64,000 nt of DNA from Setaria digitata (GCA_003640385.1 RCAB01000001.1:930001-994000), one strand, 5' to 3'. Positions 1-13,634 are shown, counted from the first letter of the stretch. Numbers and translations: made by a program. The notes: generated from the letters alone by a model not told the origin.

Positions 1-93
1 CATCATATAATAGATGCCTATTGACCGTTAGTAGAGACTACAGTATCCGCCACCAAACCATTTCGTTTAATGGGTTTGATGAATCAGGTTTGA

Positions 94-330
<237 letters not shown>

Positions 331-3300
331 TTTGGTTGTACTTATTAGCATTTCTATTGATTTCCACCCCAACTTCTAATTATTTTAGAAAAAGTTCCAT
401 GAATTTAAGACATGTTTAATCATACGATCGTAGTTTGGTTTGATCCTCCTGTGCTTCACTTAATGGCTTTACTTTTAAAAAAAAAGTAGAAAGTGAAAAA
501 AAGTATGAAAATAACTTTGCCTTTATTAGAGAATAGTGATAATAATATTCTTATTGGTGTATTTTTTTTTTTTTTTTTTGAATACTGAATTTTTAATCAG
601 CTGTTTTTAGTTATGCTGTTTAAAATAAGTTTTGTCTCATCCTTTTCAACTGTTGTATGTGTTGTATAGTTTTATTGTAGGCTCGCTCTACTTTTTTATG
701 TTTGCAAATATGTGTTTTTGCTCTTTTCAAAAACGAGTTTGGCACATTTGTTGGTTTCTTTACTGTTGCCAGGATTTCCATATTCAGCTGGCATATTTTG
801 TTTTCAGTGAATAAATGTTATGTTTATATTTTTATATGATACTGTGGGATTTGTTGATGCCATTTAATAAAGAGTGGCATATTTTGAAACCTAAATCACA
901 TTTTATATCTAAGTATACCATAATTTTTTAAACCCGCGGAAGTTTTTCATATGTAACTGAGGAACCGTAATCACAATAACTGGTTAAAATTATTCTGTTA
1001 GAACTCAGAACGAGACATCTGGTAAGCATTTAGCTGATTGTTGTTGTTACTGCTCGACTTATTCATGTAACATGTGAAACATTTCAGATCGATTTGTATT
1101 TTAGCTCGCGTTTGTTGATTTGCTGATCTGAAAAATTTCGTTGTAACTTGTATCTTGTAAACAAAGGCAGTCAGTTATTGGATTTAATTCGTTCTAAAAG
1201 TAAATGATGGAAGAGTCTACATTAAATTCTGTACACTAGTGGATTTGAAAAAGACATTTGATCAAGGTAATTTTGTACAATATAATAATATTTATGAAAC
1301 TGTTGCAATAATTTATGCATCATTTTACAAGCTGTAGTTAAGTACTGATGCCTTCGGTTAGGTTAATCTTCAATATGTCTTTTTATAAAACTGCTTCAGC
1401 TGTTTATATATTTTATTTTTTTGGTCAACTTCTCACCTCATATCTGAGAAAAGAAGGAAAGTGGATGTTTTGATTTCATCGATGGTTTCTTTATTTTGTT
1501 CTTATTCTACATTTCAATCAGTAATTTTTCCTCAATCTCTTTGTCAGAAGATATGCATGGGATGTTTGGATATGCAGTCACCAACACATGAAAGTAACTA
1601 TGCGTGGAATAATGCGATCATCAATCAGATAATGGGTTCCTGATCGTTTTATTAGTAATTGTTCTTTTGTCGTGGCGACAGCATTTTAGTGTAAATAATG
1701 TTGTCATGAGCTTGGTCAGCAATTGGATGGTAACAGTGAACCAAATGTAAGCAGCAAATTGTAAATTACATTGATTGATTAAACGATAACTGCTTTGAGC
1801 TAACTATAAACCAAAATATATATTGAAAAATAGTTTGAGATGGCGAAATACATAAATTAGTTTAAAATTAATTGCATTAATCTGTGCGTCATTGTGTTGT
1901 TTTATATGTATAATCCTTTATCGCTATACTTTATTACATTTATATTTGCAACAATGAATTTTGGAAGGGAAGTGAAAGAAGATAATTGAAAGGTTGAATG
2001 TTAAATGATAAAAATGAGGGGATGGTTTTTTTTCTTCGTTTGGGAAAGACTTGAGAAGTTATTATTTAATTTCCTCTGGTTAAAGAATTGATTATTAAAG
2101 ATCTCATATTCAAAAGAGTCGGCTTAATTTTTGCAGCGGTTTTTGTTGTACTCTCTCTGTAGCACTCCATCTTCATTATCGCTAATTTGTTTTTGAATGT
2201 TGATAGTTTAAAAAAAAATTTTGGTTATCGGTTAAAGAAGGAACAATCATCTGTTCGTTCAATGCCAGCTGTTCTACGCTCAATTTTCTGATGATAATCA
2301 AGTTATTTTAATAGAGACATATTAAATGCCTTACACTACACTATATATGAATTAAAGCTTCATGGAGTTTAAATCATTAGATGCTTTACACTCTATGAAG
2401 CTTCAATTTATCATTTCCAATTGAATTGTTAAATATACTGTGCTTTTCGAATTTCGGCAAGGCACTGTTAACATATAGTCACAGTTCAAAATAGTTCCTG
2501 GTTTGCTGATGAACATGCAGTTCGTCATTCGATAACAGTATAGAAAGGAAAATATAGGAATTTTTTGAAGAGACAATTTTTTGAAGAGCAATTATATTAC
2601 CTGTTTTTAAACTTGGAAATATGGAAGTTATCCTTCTGGATGGTCACGGAGTTTTTCTTACAATTTTCCCCAAAATCAAGAAATTCCTGACATGATAGGA
2701 TTCCCAAATTGAAGTCTTGTTTTCCAGGTTGCCTAGTCTAAAGGATTTCCATTGCCATACTCGTTTACGTTTACGAATATTATCTACAGTAGTCTCACGA
2801 GGAATGATTAGGGTAAGATGACAAGTTAGAAAAGATATACAGAAAATGGTAAAAGCAGAAAAGACAAGAGTGACAATCATGCCGATGTCATCATATTTGT
2901 CGTCTCGTGCGGTAGTGATGATGATTGTTAAAAAGAATATTGGCTGCTCAAACATCACTCCATGCTTTCTCCACATTAAATCAAATTGTCACAAATTATC
3001 ACGACGAATGACTCATAACAATTTCAAAACTTCTTTATTGAGAGATGTAACAATGTGCCAGGTGTATAATAATTAATGCTTCTTCTTAAAGGGCTTAATT
3101 GGTAATTACAGTGCAAGAAAGGTTCTTCTCTACCTGAAGCATAAGGCTATAGAACATACGTCGCATTATCTTAACATCATATCTTGTCTAGTATCGCATG
3201 ACTTCTAAGCTACATTTCGAAGAAAATCTGAACTGAAGATAGCTCTCACCCTAATTTGGAAATGAAATATAGCACAGTTTGAAATTCTCCTCGATGCAGC

Positions 3301-4617
3301 GCTGGTTCAGTCATCGATTGGAATGCGAAGCTTTGGATCCTCGGAACAAACGTGTTTAGATTTTGTTTTCAAAGACAAATGAAATGATAAATATGCACAT
3401 CGGACAGAATTCGACTCGGCAGTTCTCATTCAGACGTAGTTTCTGCCAACGTCATTTGCTGAGACCTTTGGTCAGTTCCATTTCTTCATCACGTCATTCC
3501 TGATATCATTTGTTATTTACACATGGGAGAGGTTTGAAGTGTTTTCATAGTGAAGTTGTGAAGTGCTGGGTAGGAAATAGAAACATTTGAGACTCACTCC
3601 CCCACGTGATTCACATTTTCTACATCAATGCATTTCAAAAATTGCTTATAAAAAATAAAATTGGAAAGTTTTCAATCAGAGTTAACCTTCCACTGTTCGC
3701 GATACGCTTTAAACTGTTAATTAGAAATCTAAGAAGGAAGTGTGCTTTCACTAGATTCATAAAGCTCTCCTGAAAACTACGGCAACGATGAAGTTTCCTG
3801 CAGCTCTTTGCTTTACTGTCACCGAAAATACTTGATAAGAATTTTTTAAACTTTTGTAAAAGTTGCCAGTGCCTTATGACAATATCCCTATTGCTGATGA
3901 TTTCTTACATTCGTAGAAGTTGCAACAAATTCTTGTTCGCATACAGTTTTATGAATTTAGTCACGAAGGTATAAGCTTTCACAGACAAAAGCTATAACAC
4001 TTCTAACATTACTTTGTAGGGAAAACTAAATAATCATTTCTTCTCATGTAACCTAGGTCATTGTAAAATTTGGATAATGGGTCAGCTCTCGATCTTGCTA
4101 TCATTAGCTCAGTTATTGAGAACAAGGGAAAGGAAAAGTTAGAGGGAAGCACTTCTAACCATATTTATCTTATTTTTTAAACTTCTCTTTTTAAGGTTAC
4201 TTCTCTTAAAATCTTTGAAAGTACACATTTACAAAGACATTATTTCGGGATCAGATTCTAAGAAGTTTTTCATGAAGTGATCTTATGAAGGAAGGTTAGT
4301 CTGATGATAATTGCTCGCTTGTTGTTCTAGTCGAATCTCAAGCACAATCGTACCGCAATAAAAAGAAGCTTAGGGAAAATTTCGGCGTTCTGATATGCTT
4401 TTCGTATTGTTTAATCGCAAATTAATAAATTTCTGCAATAATTAGATGTTCGCTAGTTATCAAACTTATCATTATCATGAAGTTATCATCAAAATTACAT
4501 TCTGTTCGGAATGTCCAGTAGAAGATATTGATGTTGCGCACTGTGAATGTTCTCAACTGAACTTTCCTCATTTCGACCACACTGCTGGCCCACAGGTCAG
4601 CACTGCATTCCTTTAAA
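331..4617. other. long AT-rich stretch without a recognisable gene
   Basis: Frequent stops in all frames; the open frames here are under about 110 codons, have low-complexity or hydrophobic composition and show no family resemblance. An imperfect hairpin lies near 2352-2407, where an AAGCTTCATGGAGT arm faces ACTCTATGAAGCTT. The stretch could hold introns or 5' exons of the SH2-domain gene, whose start was not found, or be intergenic. Confidence 0.5.
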
Positions 4618-4990
4618 TGACCAATCCTTCCTCTTCATCACAAAGCCACCCCTCCGTCTCTCTGAGTGACCATTCCTCTTCAGCACAAAGCCACCCCTCC
4701 GTCTCTCTGAGTGACCATTCCTCTTCAGCACAAAGCCACCCCTCCGTCTCTCTGAGTGACCATTCCTCTTCAGCACAAAGCCACCCCTCCGTCTCTCTGA
4801 GTGACCATTCCTCTTCAGCACAAAGCCACCCCTCCGTCTCTCTGAGTGACCATTCCTCTTCAGCACAAAGCCACCCCTCCGTCTCTCTGAGTGACCATTC
4901 CTCTTCAGCACAAAGCCACCCCTCCGTCTCTCTGAGTGACCATTCCTCTTCAGCAGAAAACCACCCTCGCGTCTCTACGAGTGACCGTTT
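4618..4990. repeat. 45-bp minisatellite
   Basis: Six back-to-back 45-bp units that look identical by eye (about 4667-4936) start TGACCATTCCTCTTCAGCAC. They are flanked by a degenerate 49-bp unit on the left (4618-4666), a diverged unit on the right (4937-4981) and a trace of another after that. Because 45 is a multiple of three, every frame without a stop in one unit stays open across the array on both strands, so the long open frames here are not evidence of coding. The + frame would encode a 15-residue Ser/His-rich repeat. The array lies upstream of, and on the same strand as, the SH2 gene. Confidence 0.95.
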
Positions 4991-5544
4991 CTCTTGGCTG
5001 CAATACTATCTATCATGTTCTCGTTATAGATAGCAAGGGTGATATAGTTATTGCCATTCGTAATTTGCTAAATTTATCATTTTCAATTTTGAAGTTACAG
5101 TTAAGGGTTGCTTCTGAAACTGCTGGGGTTTATAGTGGGCGAATGTTGTGTTTTCTAGTCTCATTTGTGGTATTGTGATTGCAAAATGATTTCACACAAA
5201 CATTTGATTAAAATCATGTACATAGACTAGTAGACCGATGAGGAACATGCCTGGACCACTGCTAAGGCTTTTTCGTTCGTCGACAAGCGGCACGACGCAA
5301 CCTTCCTCCTCCATTACTGAGTACCAGCAGTTACCGGAAGCCAAACACGACGGCAGACAGAAGCACACTACTGAGAACAGACGCACTGATCCTATATGTA
5401 TACCTAAGAGCAGGTAATTCTCAATCAGCCGCACACTTGTTCTTTCCTCTCATGGATGTCGAGAACGGGAGTGGAAAAGTTTGGGGTTGAACTAGGACTT
5501 ACTTACTCCAGGAGTGATAGTCTAGGCTTCCGTTGCTTGTTCAG

Positions 5545-7129
5545 AATGCACACTAGATGAAAGTTTTAGGAAGAAAAGCAGCTCAAGTGATTATGCTCTG
5601 TGTGATGGATCCTATGACCAGGAATATATGTTGGTGGATATCAACCAAAGGTTGTGTAAGGTATAACTCAGTTATTTTTTCTGATGTAATTTGGTCAGAG
5701 AAGGTATTTACGGTGTTCTGTTATTTTAGAGTGCTGACACTGAAAAGAGTATGCATAGTTCAGATATGGATCAGCTAGATCGAGTACCTGTCGATTTTTC
5801 CGCTCCAACTGGTCCAACAATTATGACTGATCCTGATGAAGTGGAGTATGTTTGCGTAAATATACCCCTTTAGAATTATCACTACTTTTATAAGAATGTT
5901 ACTGATGTCAAGAATCCGTTACAAATCGGTGCATTCGTATAACGGTGATGTGGCAGCATCTGACTAATAAAATTCTTAAGGGAAATATTGCTGCGTGGTG
6001 AATCTCGAGCTATTTACGAGAAGCATTCCAAAATTTACGGTCTTGCATCTTGTTCAATGTATCGCGCGGAACGTTGGTTTCATTATAGTGCTGATCAACA
6101 TAAAGTGGAACGAATGTTGCTGAGAACGGGAGTAGAAGATGGGTACGTTCCAATTATTAATGTTTAGTCTCTCACTATAACTATCATCGAACAGTTTTGG
6201 TTACAACGCTTATCCCTGCTTGATTATTTCTAAGGCGATTAGAATAAAACTGGTGGAGCAAAGTTTCGACCGATGTATGATAATGATTCATTTACAGGAC
6301 CAGTGACTCTGACTGATAATTTAGAATCAAAATATTTTAAGAATTTATGAAAAAAAGAACAAGCTGCGAGTTAACATAGAATTGTTTAACTAATAGAAAA
6401 ACGACTGCCTTACTGATGAGAATTTTTAAAGGGAGTAATGAAAGAATGGAAGTAAGTGATGACTATAGGTAGAAGACATACAGGCAGTGTCTTTCCTCAA
6501 GTGCTTTTTGAATTTCAGCTCCTTTTTGATACGTGTTAATCAGCAAAACTGCTTGATACTCACCATGTGCTATCATCAAAAAATTTATAACATCTATATA
6601 AACGTCGTAAGTCCTTACTACTTTTGTCTTCGACAGAATTTCAATTATTCTTCAGAGAATTCATCCACCTATATCATTAATGACTAAGCAGTTCTAATGT
6701 ACAATTCTTATTTACTTTATTTAACTCTTCCACACTTTTTGAAATGTCCTTAGAAAATCCTTTCCATTTACTTCTAGGTAATTTCCATGATTAAAATAAT
6801 CATATCATTGCAATAATGACTGTAAAGCAATGTGATAAATACATACTTGTTGCAGAAAGTTGAAGGACATAAAACAACATTTTTTATTGAAACATTACAT
6901 CAGTTTTCCAATTTAATTGAACTGGTTAAATACTACACCAAGCATCAAGGACTATTCTTACCATGTAAACTCACAAGGGGAGTAGCGCTTCGATGGCCTG
7001 ATTCCACAAAGTAAGCTCTTTTTAGTGTGCTAAACCTTGAAATTAAAGAAAAAAAAAACATACTAAGTGACCTAGAATCGAATATTAATTTATAACACCT
7101 CACTACGATGATCTCTTTTGGCAAGATAC

Positions 7130-7160
<31 letters not shown>

Positions 7161-7212
7161 TTTTTTTCGAAGTTGGTCTAACGTCCCACAAGGTTCTTGT
7201 AAGATTGTCTGA
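5545..7212 (+). CDS. SH2-domain adaptor-like protein (5' end incomplete)
   Basis: Proposed exons are 5545-5660, 5730-5845, 5981-6142, 6519-6606, 6856-7010 and 7173-7212; all junctions agree in phase and end in a TGA. The C-terminal half is a single SH2 domain: the start motif AERWFHYSADQHKVERMLL, then GSFLIRVN (the FLVR phosphotyrosine-binding strand with its Arg), LTMCYHQKIYNIYI, and FSNLIELVKYYTKHQG. No kinase or SH3 domain is visible, so an adaptor in tyrosine-kinase signalling is the best guess. The N-terminal part is Ser-rich (KKSSSSDYALCDGSYDQEY) with several tyrosines. The first exon begins in phase, so at least one exon lies further upstream; alternatively TTATTTTAG at 5721-5729 is a spliced-leader acceptor and translation starts at ATG 5751. 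The last short exon is the weakest part. I cannot assign an orthologue. Confidence 0.75.
7131..7160. repeat. (TA)n microsatellite in SH2-gene intron
   Basis: About fifteen TA dinucleotides followed by a T-run, directly upstream of the proposed last acceptor of the SH2 gene. The T-run probably serves as its pyrimidine tract. Confidence 0.9.
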
Positions 7213-7923
7213 ATTCGAGCTTCCATTTCTATATACCTTGCACTATGGAATCCTGAAACAAATTTTCATATTGTTCGATAAAGTACACAATTTTATAGGA
7301 GGGGTAGAACAAATCGGCTATATGTTGAGGAAGAATACTGATCCATTGGAAAGTAATCTCATATCAGAGGAGTACGGCTATGCAACAAATAATATCCGTT
7401 AATTTTTGGTATGAACAAACTCTTCGCAAAAAAAAAAAATGAGCCCTTAGTTCTATTCGCATGAAAAAGGATCGTAGGATACGAATCGAAATAATCATAA
7501 ACTGGATGGGATCATCAAAAAAAACCAAATTTTTCCAGCCTACTTATTTAATTTTTATATTTACACTTCTGTACTATTTCAATAAATCGTCAAACGAGAG
7601 CAAACACACACTACCATCGTTTAAATGAAATTCGTGCCAAGATAACGCATTCAGTGAGTAAAAGACAAAAGGTTACTTTGACTTGAATTTTTCTGGGAAA
7701 AAAGATTCTTGGAAATTTGAGGATTTTTATTCGAATAGCTCATTTTCATATGATGAAACATTATACCGCAGAAAAAATCTTACACTCTGAAAAATTCACA
7801 AAAGTTACTGTGATTTGAATTGATGAGTGGCATTATAGAAAATTAATATGATTTCTAAAGTTTTTATTTTATAAAACTTTTTATGATAAGAAAAATACTG
7901 ATTATAAACCTGGAAAAATGACG
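7213..7923. other. intergenic, nothing recognised
   Basis: AT-rich DNA between the convergent 3' ends of the SH2 gene (+) and the PDE12-like gene (-). It presumably contains both 3' UTRs. No coding or RNA gene was seen. Confidence 0.5.
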
Positions 7924-10900
7924 TCATTGAAGTTGTATGTCACAGACTAATGGTAAATGGTCACTAGGAGATATCTTGGACGGTAGTGCGACGTACTTCT
8001 TGGCAAGTTCTTTTGGTGGTACTGGGATGACTTTCTGTACCTTAAAAAAAGTAATTTTCGAAATGTTTAATCACTGCTTTTCAGAGAGTTCTCTAAAAAC
8101 TAAATTTTAACCAGTGAATTAATTCAATAATAAATTTTGGTAATCTCTGTTCCTTACAACAAATAATTTTACCTTGACTCCCTAATAAATTAGCTGGTGA
8201 ATTCGGAATTCTTAGAATATTGTCGTCACAAATGCAGCACAAGGAATTTATGGATGATTGAACTGAGCAACTAACTTTCACGTTAACGCTTCCCCAAATG
8301 TAATCTAAACATCCTTCGAAGCCAGCAATTTGTCCATCATATCGACAATGACGTGTATAATTTGTGAACTGCGTTTCATCAGCCAAACTTGTCAACTTCA
8401 ACTTGAACGATGAAGGAGAAGACTGGATTGAAAAATTTACGTCACTTTGTAGAGAGTGGTTGTAAGCGAACCATTCTCTTTTTATCGATATCTTCCCTGA
8501 AAGCTCACCAAGTTTAATGAACTATAATCATTGAATTGTCAAGCGTCGAATATCGATAACCCGCAAAACTTTGACAATGGTCTACCGAAGCTCTCAATAC
8601 TACTAATATATATATATATATATATATATATTAGTAGTATTGAGTTATATATATATAAGTTACTGGTAACCTAAAGTGAATATAGTTATATAAAACTATG
8701 TCGTCATTCGACTTTTTTTTTTGTTCATTTTGTTGGTAATTTATTTTCTATTTAATCTTTTCTTGAATCCAGAACCGCCTATGTTCTATGGGAGAATTTC
8801 TAACCTGTACTGATTAAACGATAAACAGCTCCATCTGGAGTACTGTTAAAATCGCCAGCGAAAAGAATATGTAGATTCGCTTTAGGATTACGATTTGCAT
8901 AGTTTGCAGCAAGACGTGTAATCCAACGAGTACACAGCAGTGATTGCAAAATTTTGATGATTTCAAAGCGAGGATCAAAATATAAATGAGTATTTGCAAG
9001 CAATAAAATACTGCTTTCTTCTGCGAATAAGCTACTGCTATCCACCGCTAACACCTGGAAATCTTTCCTTCAAAATGCAAAAATCTGAAACTCTTTTTTT
9101 TTTTTTTGAAAGCTTAAAAGGATTAACAAATTTGAATTCCTTCCTTTTTACTTCCTACTAACAAAAAACAGTAAAATATTATGACCCAAAATTTTTATTT
9201 TAACGAACAATCAGCTTATAAAAATTATGCATATTAAAATGATGAATTTCCATTTCGAAATTCATTCAGCAAATGCGCATTTCTTACGACTTGCATGTTT
9301 TTTCTTGCTTGATATTGGGACTAGTCTCTAAATGAGAATATAATGGAAAAACCAAAAAAAAAAAAAAAGGAAAAAGAAAAAAGAAAAAGGGAGAAGCCAT
9401 ATAAGTTAATCCACATAATCGTCCAATATAAATATATGTCTTACAAAATTTACCTGTATAACTGCAGGTTTTGACATAAACATAGTTTTTAACTCATCAT
9501 TGTTTTTAAATAATTCAATTATATCATCGTTCTCAGAATACACTCCCGAATTTAGAAGATCTGGCAACCACATATCGTGACTTTCAAGAAACCTAGAAAA
9601 CCAAGAAACGAAAGATCAAATGATTTAAAATGACAGCTATATTCATCGCTGTTCATCAAGAAAGGGAAGAAGTGTAACTTCATCAAGCCTACTCTAAAAC
9701 ATACCTCTGCGTAACACTTTATAAATGAACTGGAGGACATTAGTAAGGTATCTTTTTTACAATCCATACGAACCTGAACAATTCCTTGCGAAAACAGACG
9801 ACTAATCCTTCGTTTACTTTCATTCCTTTTTTTTTAAAATAACAGTCATATCCGTTGCTGCTCATCACGTAGGGTAAGAAGCGTAACCATAATCGCTCGT
9901 CAACTTCTTGTAGAAATATGATATCTGCTTGATAACCTATGAGATGAAAGATTCGTGCTTCGATGATTTGTAAAAAAATAAAGAAAAAAAAAGAAACAAA
10001 AGAGGAGCAAAATCAATACCAAGAATTTCACGGAGTAGAATGGGATAACGATAGGTGTAGTCCTGATATTCTTTTGCGCAATAAGGGAAATATAGATCTT
10101 CTTGTTTGAGCTTTAGATCCAGATACAAATCAGCAAGGATATTGTAAGAAATCACACGTACATTACTGAAAAAGCTTTAAAGAATTATACGCAGTAATCT
10201 TAATAATTTATTAAGGGGAAATTATAGGTGAAATTCTACGACTCAGAAAGCTTATTTGCGTCTACATGTATAAAATGACGCATAATATAGTCATCATTCT
10301 ACTTTCCTAAGAGAGCTAATAAGTAATGACTGAGTATAAACAATATTCCAAACGGCAGATAAAGGAGCGGTGGAAAGGACAAATTGGCAAAGCAAACAAG
10401 AAGCATTTCATAGAACTCATGGAAATATGGAACATCAGTTAAATCGAAATGTTTACCCACTATTTGCACGTTTCTGACAGAAAACATTTTGTCTGTTCTC
10501 GAAAATGAACATTTCACCGACTTCGGATACTTCACTTTCACTATCAGTACAATATACAGTCATATTTGCTCCCATATCGAGCAGTACGCAAATTCGTTTT
10601 CCAACGTCCTCAGCACGAGGACAAAAGTACTTTCCTGTAGAACAATACACCCAACCATCCATAGTGTATTTCGATCTTTCTGAAACTAAAATGCAAGGAA
10701 AACAAGGAAAACACAATGGTTACAGTTATTAGTATTCGATTAAATAAAAAGGTACTGTCATGCATTTTTGTCTTTTAACACATATTTCTGTTATAGTATA
10801 ATGAAGAACTATTACTGCGTCATCGAAAAGTGAGCGTTTTAAAAGTATCTTCAAAACGAATTAGCGTATGGTTCAAAATAAACAGGTGGTCAGTTACCAT

Positions 10901-12082
10901 GCAAACTACATTAATTTATTTTCTACTATCAGGTTAAATTTTTGGAAAGAACAGAATAGAAATATATAAAAAACGTTTTTCAAACTCTGATAAGAATCTT
11001 CACAAAAAAAAAAAAAAAAAAAAAAAAAAACAAGGTTAATATAATAAGTTTACCTTCGAGGGTATTATTTAAAACTGGTGTGACTAGGGACGCACCAGGT
11101 TTTCCAACGTACCAATGAAATGAAGGGTTTACTTTTTCTAAATCTGGAAAATGATTTTTCTTTTCATCAAAAGTTAAAATAATTTAAACAATTCAAACTC
11201 AAATTTCTGCTTTCCAAATTCAAACAATTCACGTCAAATCAGTAATTCAAATCAACAAAGCATTTTAATACGAGAACAATCAAAAATGCTGAGTTTACCA
11301 TCCGTTAATGAGAAGCTGGCCATGAGAGGGCATCCAACTAGAGGTTTTAGCTTAAGAACTAGCTTTGTACATCGTGGAGGGTTTCGTAATATGCGATAGA
11401 TCTGGTTATTGATACATATATTGACCACAGTGTCATTCTTATATACCTGTTCGTTTGTAGACAACAGCTGAAGCTACGATGCAGCTCAAATGAATATTAA
11501 GGAATGTTAAGGAATTATCAAAAAATGATCATACACTAATTCCTACACCATAATAAATGATCCAGAATAATGGAATGGTTTTTTTTTTTACGTCTGTGAA
11601 GGAAGGATATTCAGCAGAGGCTAAAAAAAATGGCAGAAATCAAGCTGATTCCATGGCTGAAAACTAACCAAATTGGGATGGTCTGGCACAGAGAATACAA
11701 GTTCAGATATATTGCTTTCATTATAAACAAATTTGTTTTTCTGTTTCTGAACCGACTTGTTGATTTTTTCCTTTACCTTGTCACATGTTTGCAAAAACAA
11801 TTCGTTCAAAGGACGAATCAAGCTAACTTCAACCAAAGTTTTGGAGTAAGGAATACAGTAGATGAAATGAATGTGCAAAGACTGTGTCCTGAAAACTTAT
11901 AAATTCATTATTTGATAGGATAAAGAAGAAAATGCCTATCTATGAGATATCACTCACTCCATCCCACTCGATAGTGAGATCTTTTTACGAACAGCTCGCG
12001 GAACATTCCCGACCCACATAATAATAGTATTCTCGGGGCATTTGGCGATGTAAAGGTTATTTCGTCGAATTGGTTGCTTCAT
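7924..12082 (-). CDS. 2',5'-phosphodiesterase 12-like nuclease (PDE12 homologue)
   Basis: Exons in transcription order: 12082-11958, 11888-11669, 11467-11299, 11143-11054, 10679-10457, 10165-10020, 9936-9774, 9592-9454, 9054-8805, 8496-8276, 8040-7924. All phases agree and the product is 620 aa, close to human PDE12 (609 aa). The family is endonuclease/exonuclease/phosphatase (CCR4/nocturnin-like). Visible motifs in order: VISYNILADLY; LQEVDE with the metal-binding Glu; SHDMWLPDLLNSGVYSEN; ANTHLYFDP; AGDFNSTPDG with the catalytic Asp/Asn; GFEGCLDYIW; SPSDHLPLVCDIQLQ with the catalytic His near the C terminus. The N-terminal half (YRILRNPPRCTKLVLKL, MASFSLTD) matches the PDE12-specific region, which separates it from Angel and CCR4. 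In vertebrates PDE12 is mitochondrial and removes poly(A) and 2-5A; the Arg/Lys-rich N terminus (MKQPIRRNN) fits mitochondrial targeting. Confidence 0.92.
8593..8644. repeat. perfect 52-bp AT palindrome in PDE12 intron
   Basis: The arm CTCAATACTACTAA (8593-8606) and its exact reverse complement TTAGTAGTATTGAG (8631-8644) flank a (TA)n core, so the whole block is one uninterrupted palindrome. It lies in the intron between the two exons at 8276-8496 and 8805-9054. Confidence 0.9.
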
Positions 12083-13634
12083 CACTCTGCAACACTTCCT
12101 CCTACAGCTTCCAGTGAATGTGATAAGCAAAGTGGCTATTGGACAAAAATGTGAAATGAATCAAGTAGTAAAAGGTAAACTTAAGTAATTTCTTTTCAGA
12201 AATAACTGAATGACTACCAGTAAATAAGAAATAAAATTTAAAAAAAGGGTAGAAATATACGAGTAGGTCCACGTAAGATCACTTCTCGAAGCACAGTTTT
12301 GGAAGGACAAAGTCGAAGAGAGATAAAAGCAGCCGCCACTCCAGCAATGTCTCAATCCACTGGTTAGCAGCCACCTCATATACTGCAATGAAATAACACA
12401 CTTGTATGGAAAGACACTTCTTTATGATGCTGAAGCATAAAGAACCGGAAAAAGCACTCGTAACCGGAGATTCTCCAGTCTGCTAAAGCAAAGGGAGCTG
12501 AAAACAGTGGCGATTCTACCGCTATCCGTTCTTCCGCTCTCGTCCGCACATACTTCTGTCTGACTTGCTCCCGGAATGCAATTTACAGATCCCGAAAGCG
12601 GCTGGCTGTCTGTGATTGAGACTGCAAGTGGTGCGGGCTCTGTAGAAGGTGGGCAGCTTTCACTCTTAGCAGTGAAGTGATTTTGTCGAAATTACACTGA
12701 TGGAATTATAAGTAAGGAGACAAGTACAGCTCATTCTATCATCATAACCCTGAACTGATAGTGATAATGAAGGATTCATGAAAGGTGTTTAAATGAAATA
12801 AGGGCTGGTAATTAAGGGAATTAGAAAGAATCAGGAACTGGGACGAATTGTCTCAATTTTCCGAAGGAAAGAGGAAAAGAGAAGACCCGAAGTAATCAAT
12901 TCATTACAAGATGGATTCGTTCTTCTTTCACCCCCAAATACCTTTGCTGTGTTCACTTTTTTCGGTGTTATTGCGGTGAAAGAATCGGTCGGCGCTGTTT
13001 GGTTCGATGACATGCAAGGTCAGACTGTGTCGTGTTTCACATCGCTTAGTATTTGGGTGAGTGAATTTCACTAACGGTTGCGCTTCCAGTTTCCGTTTCT
13101 ACTTTCTTAATGAAAGATTGTGTTTCTGTTCTCCCATGGGGACAACTGCTTTCCCTTTGCAAAATTATTCCAATCAATTTCCGACCTTTGACATTTACTT
13201 CCATTTTGTTTCATTTCCCTTTCCGTACAAATTGCCCTTGCAAAGACAAAACTCTCATTATCTTCTTCCATCTATTTTTGGTCTACAGAATCCCATCCTA
13301 GCATATTAACAGATGAGCAGCAGTTTCTAAGGAAAGGCTAATTGTATTTCCAGAAGTATCCTAGGATCGGAAAGAACGACATGGCTTGTGAGTTGAAGGA
13401 AAAGTTATCAAATCAGTGATAAAATCATTAAACTTGCACTAGTCACAAAAAGCGCGGCTCTTTAATACCAATATAGAAGTAGTTGTAACGGTCAATGATG
13501 CAAACACTGAACAATTTATGAGGTAACAAAAGTAAAATGATACGACTGGTTACTTATGTGACTTAAAGCTTTAAATGAAGTAGTCGAAAATGAGTAAATT
13601 TAAGATTGGACCTAATTAGTTTTTCAGCAGTTTT
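12083..13634. other. intergenic, putative upstream region of PDE12-like gene and secreted-domain gene
   Basis: The genes on either side diverge from this 1.5-kb stretch, so it should hold both promoters. Short open frames on both strands (for example 12161-12388 and 12831-13013 on -) match nothing I recognise. A CT-rich run occupies about 13090-13290. Confidence 0.45.

Noticed and set aside
2644..2976. 110-codon frame on - with a hydrophobic stretch
   Set aside because: No homology or splice context; another open frame overlaps it on the + strand, typical of a chance stop-free patch.
4597..5033. Long open frames on both strands across 4597-5033
   Set aside because: They are products of a 45-bp repeat whose unit happens to lack stops; openness follows from the repeat length and there is no splice or homology support.
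5192..5434. 80-codon - strand frame with a signal-peptide-like start
   Set aside because: Internal hydrophobic segments and no family match; lies between the minisatellite and the SH2 gene with no splice support.
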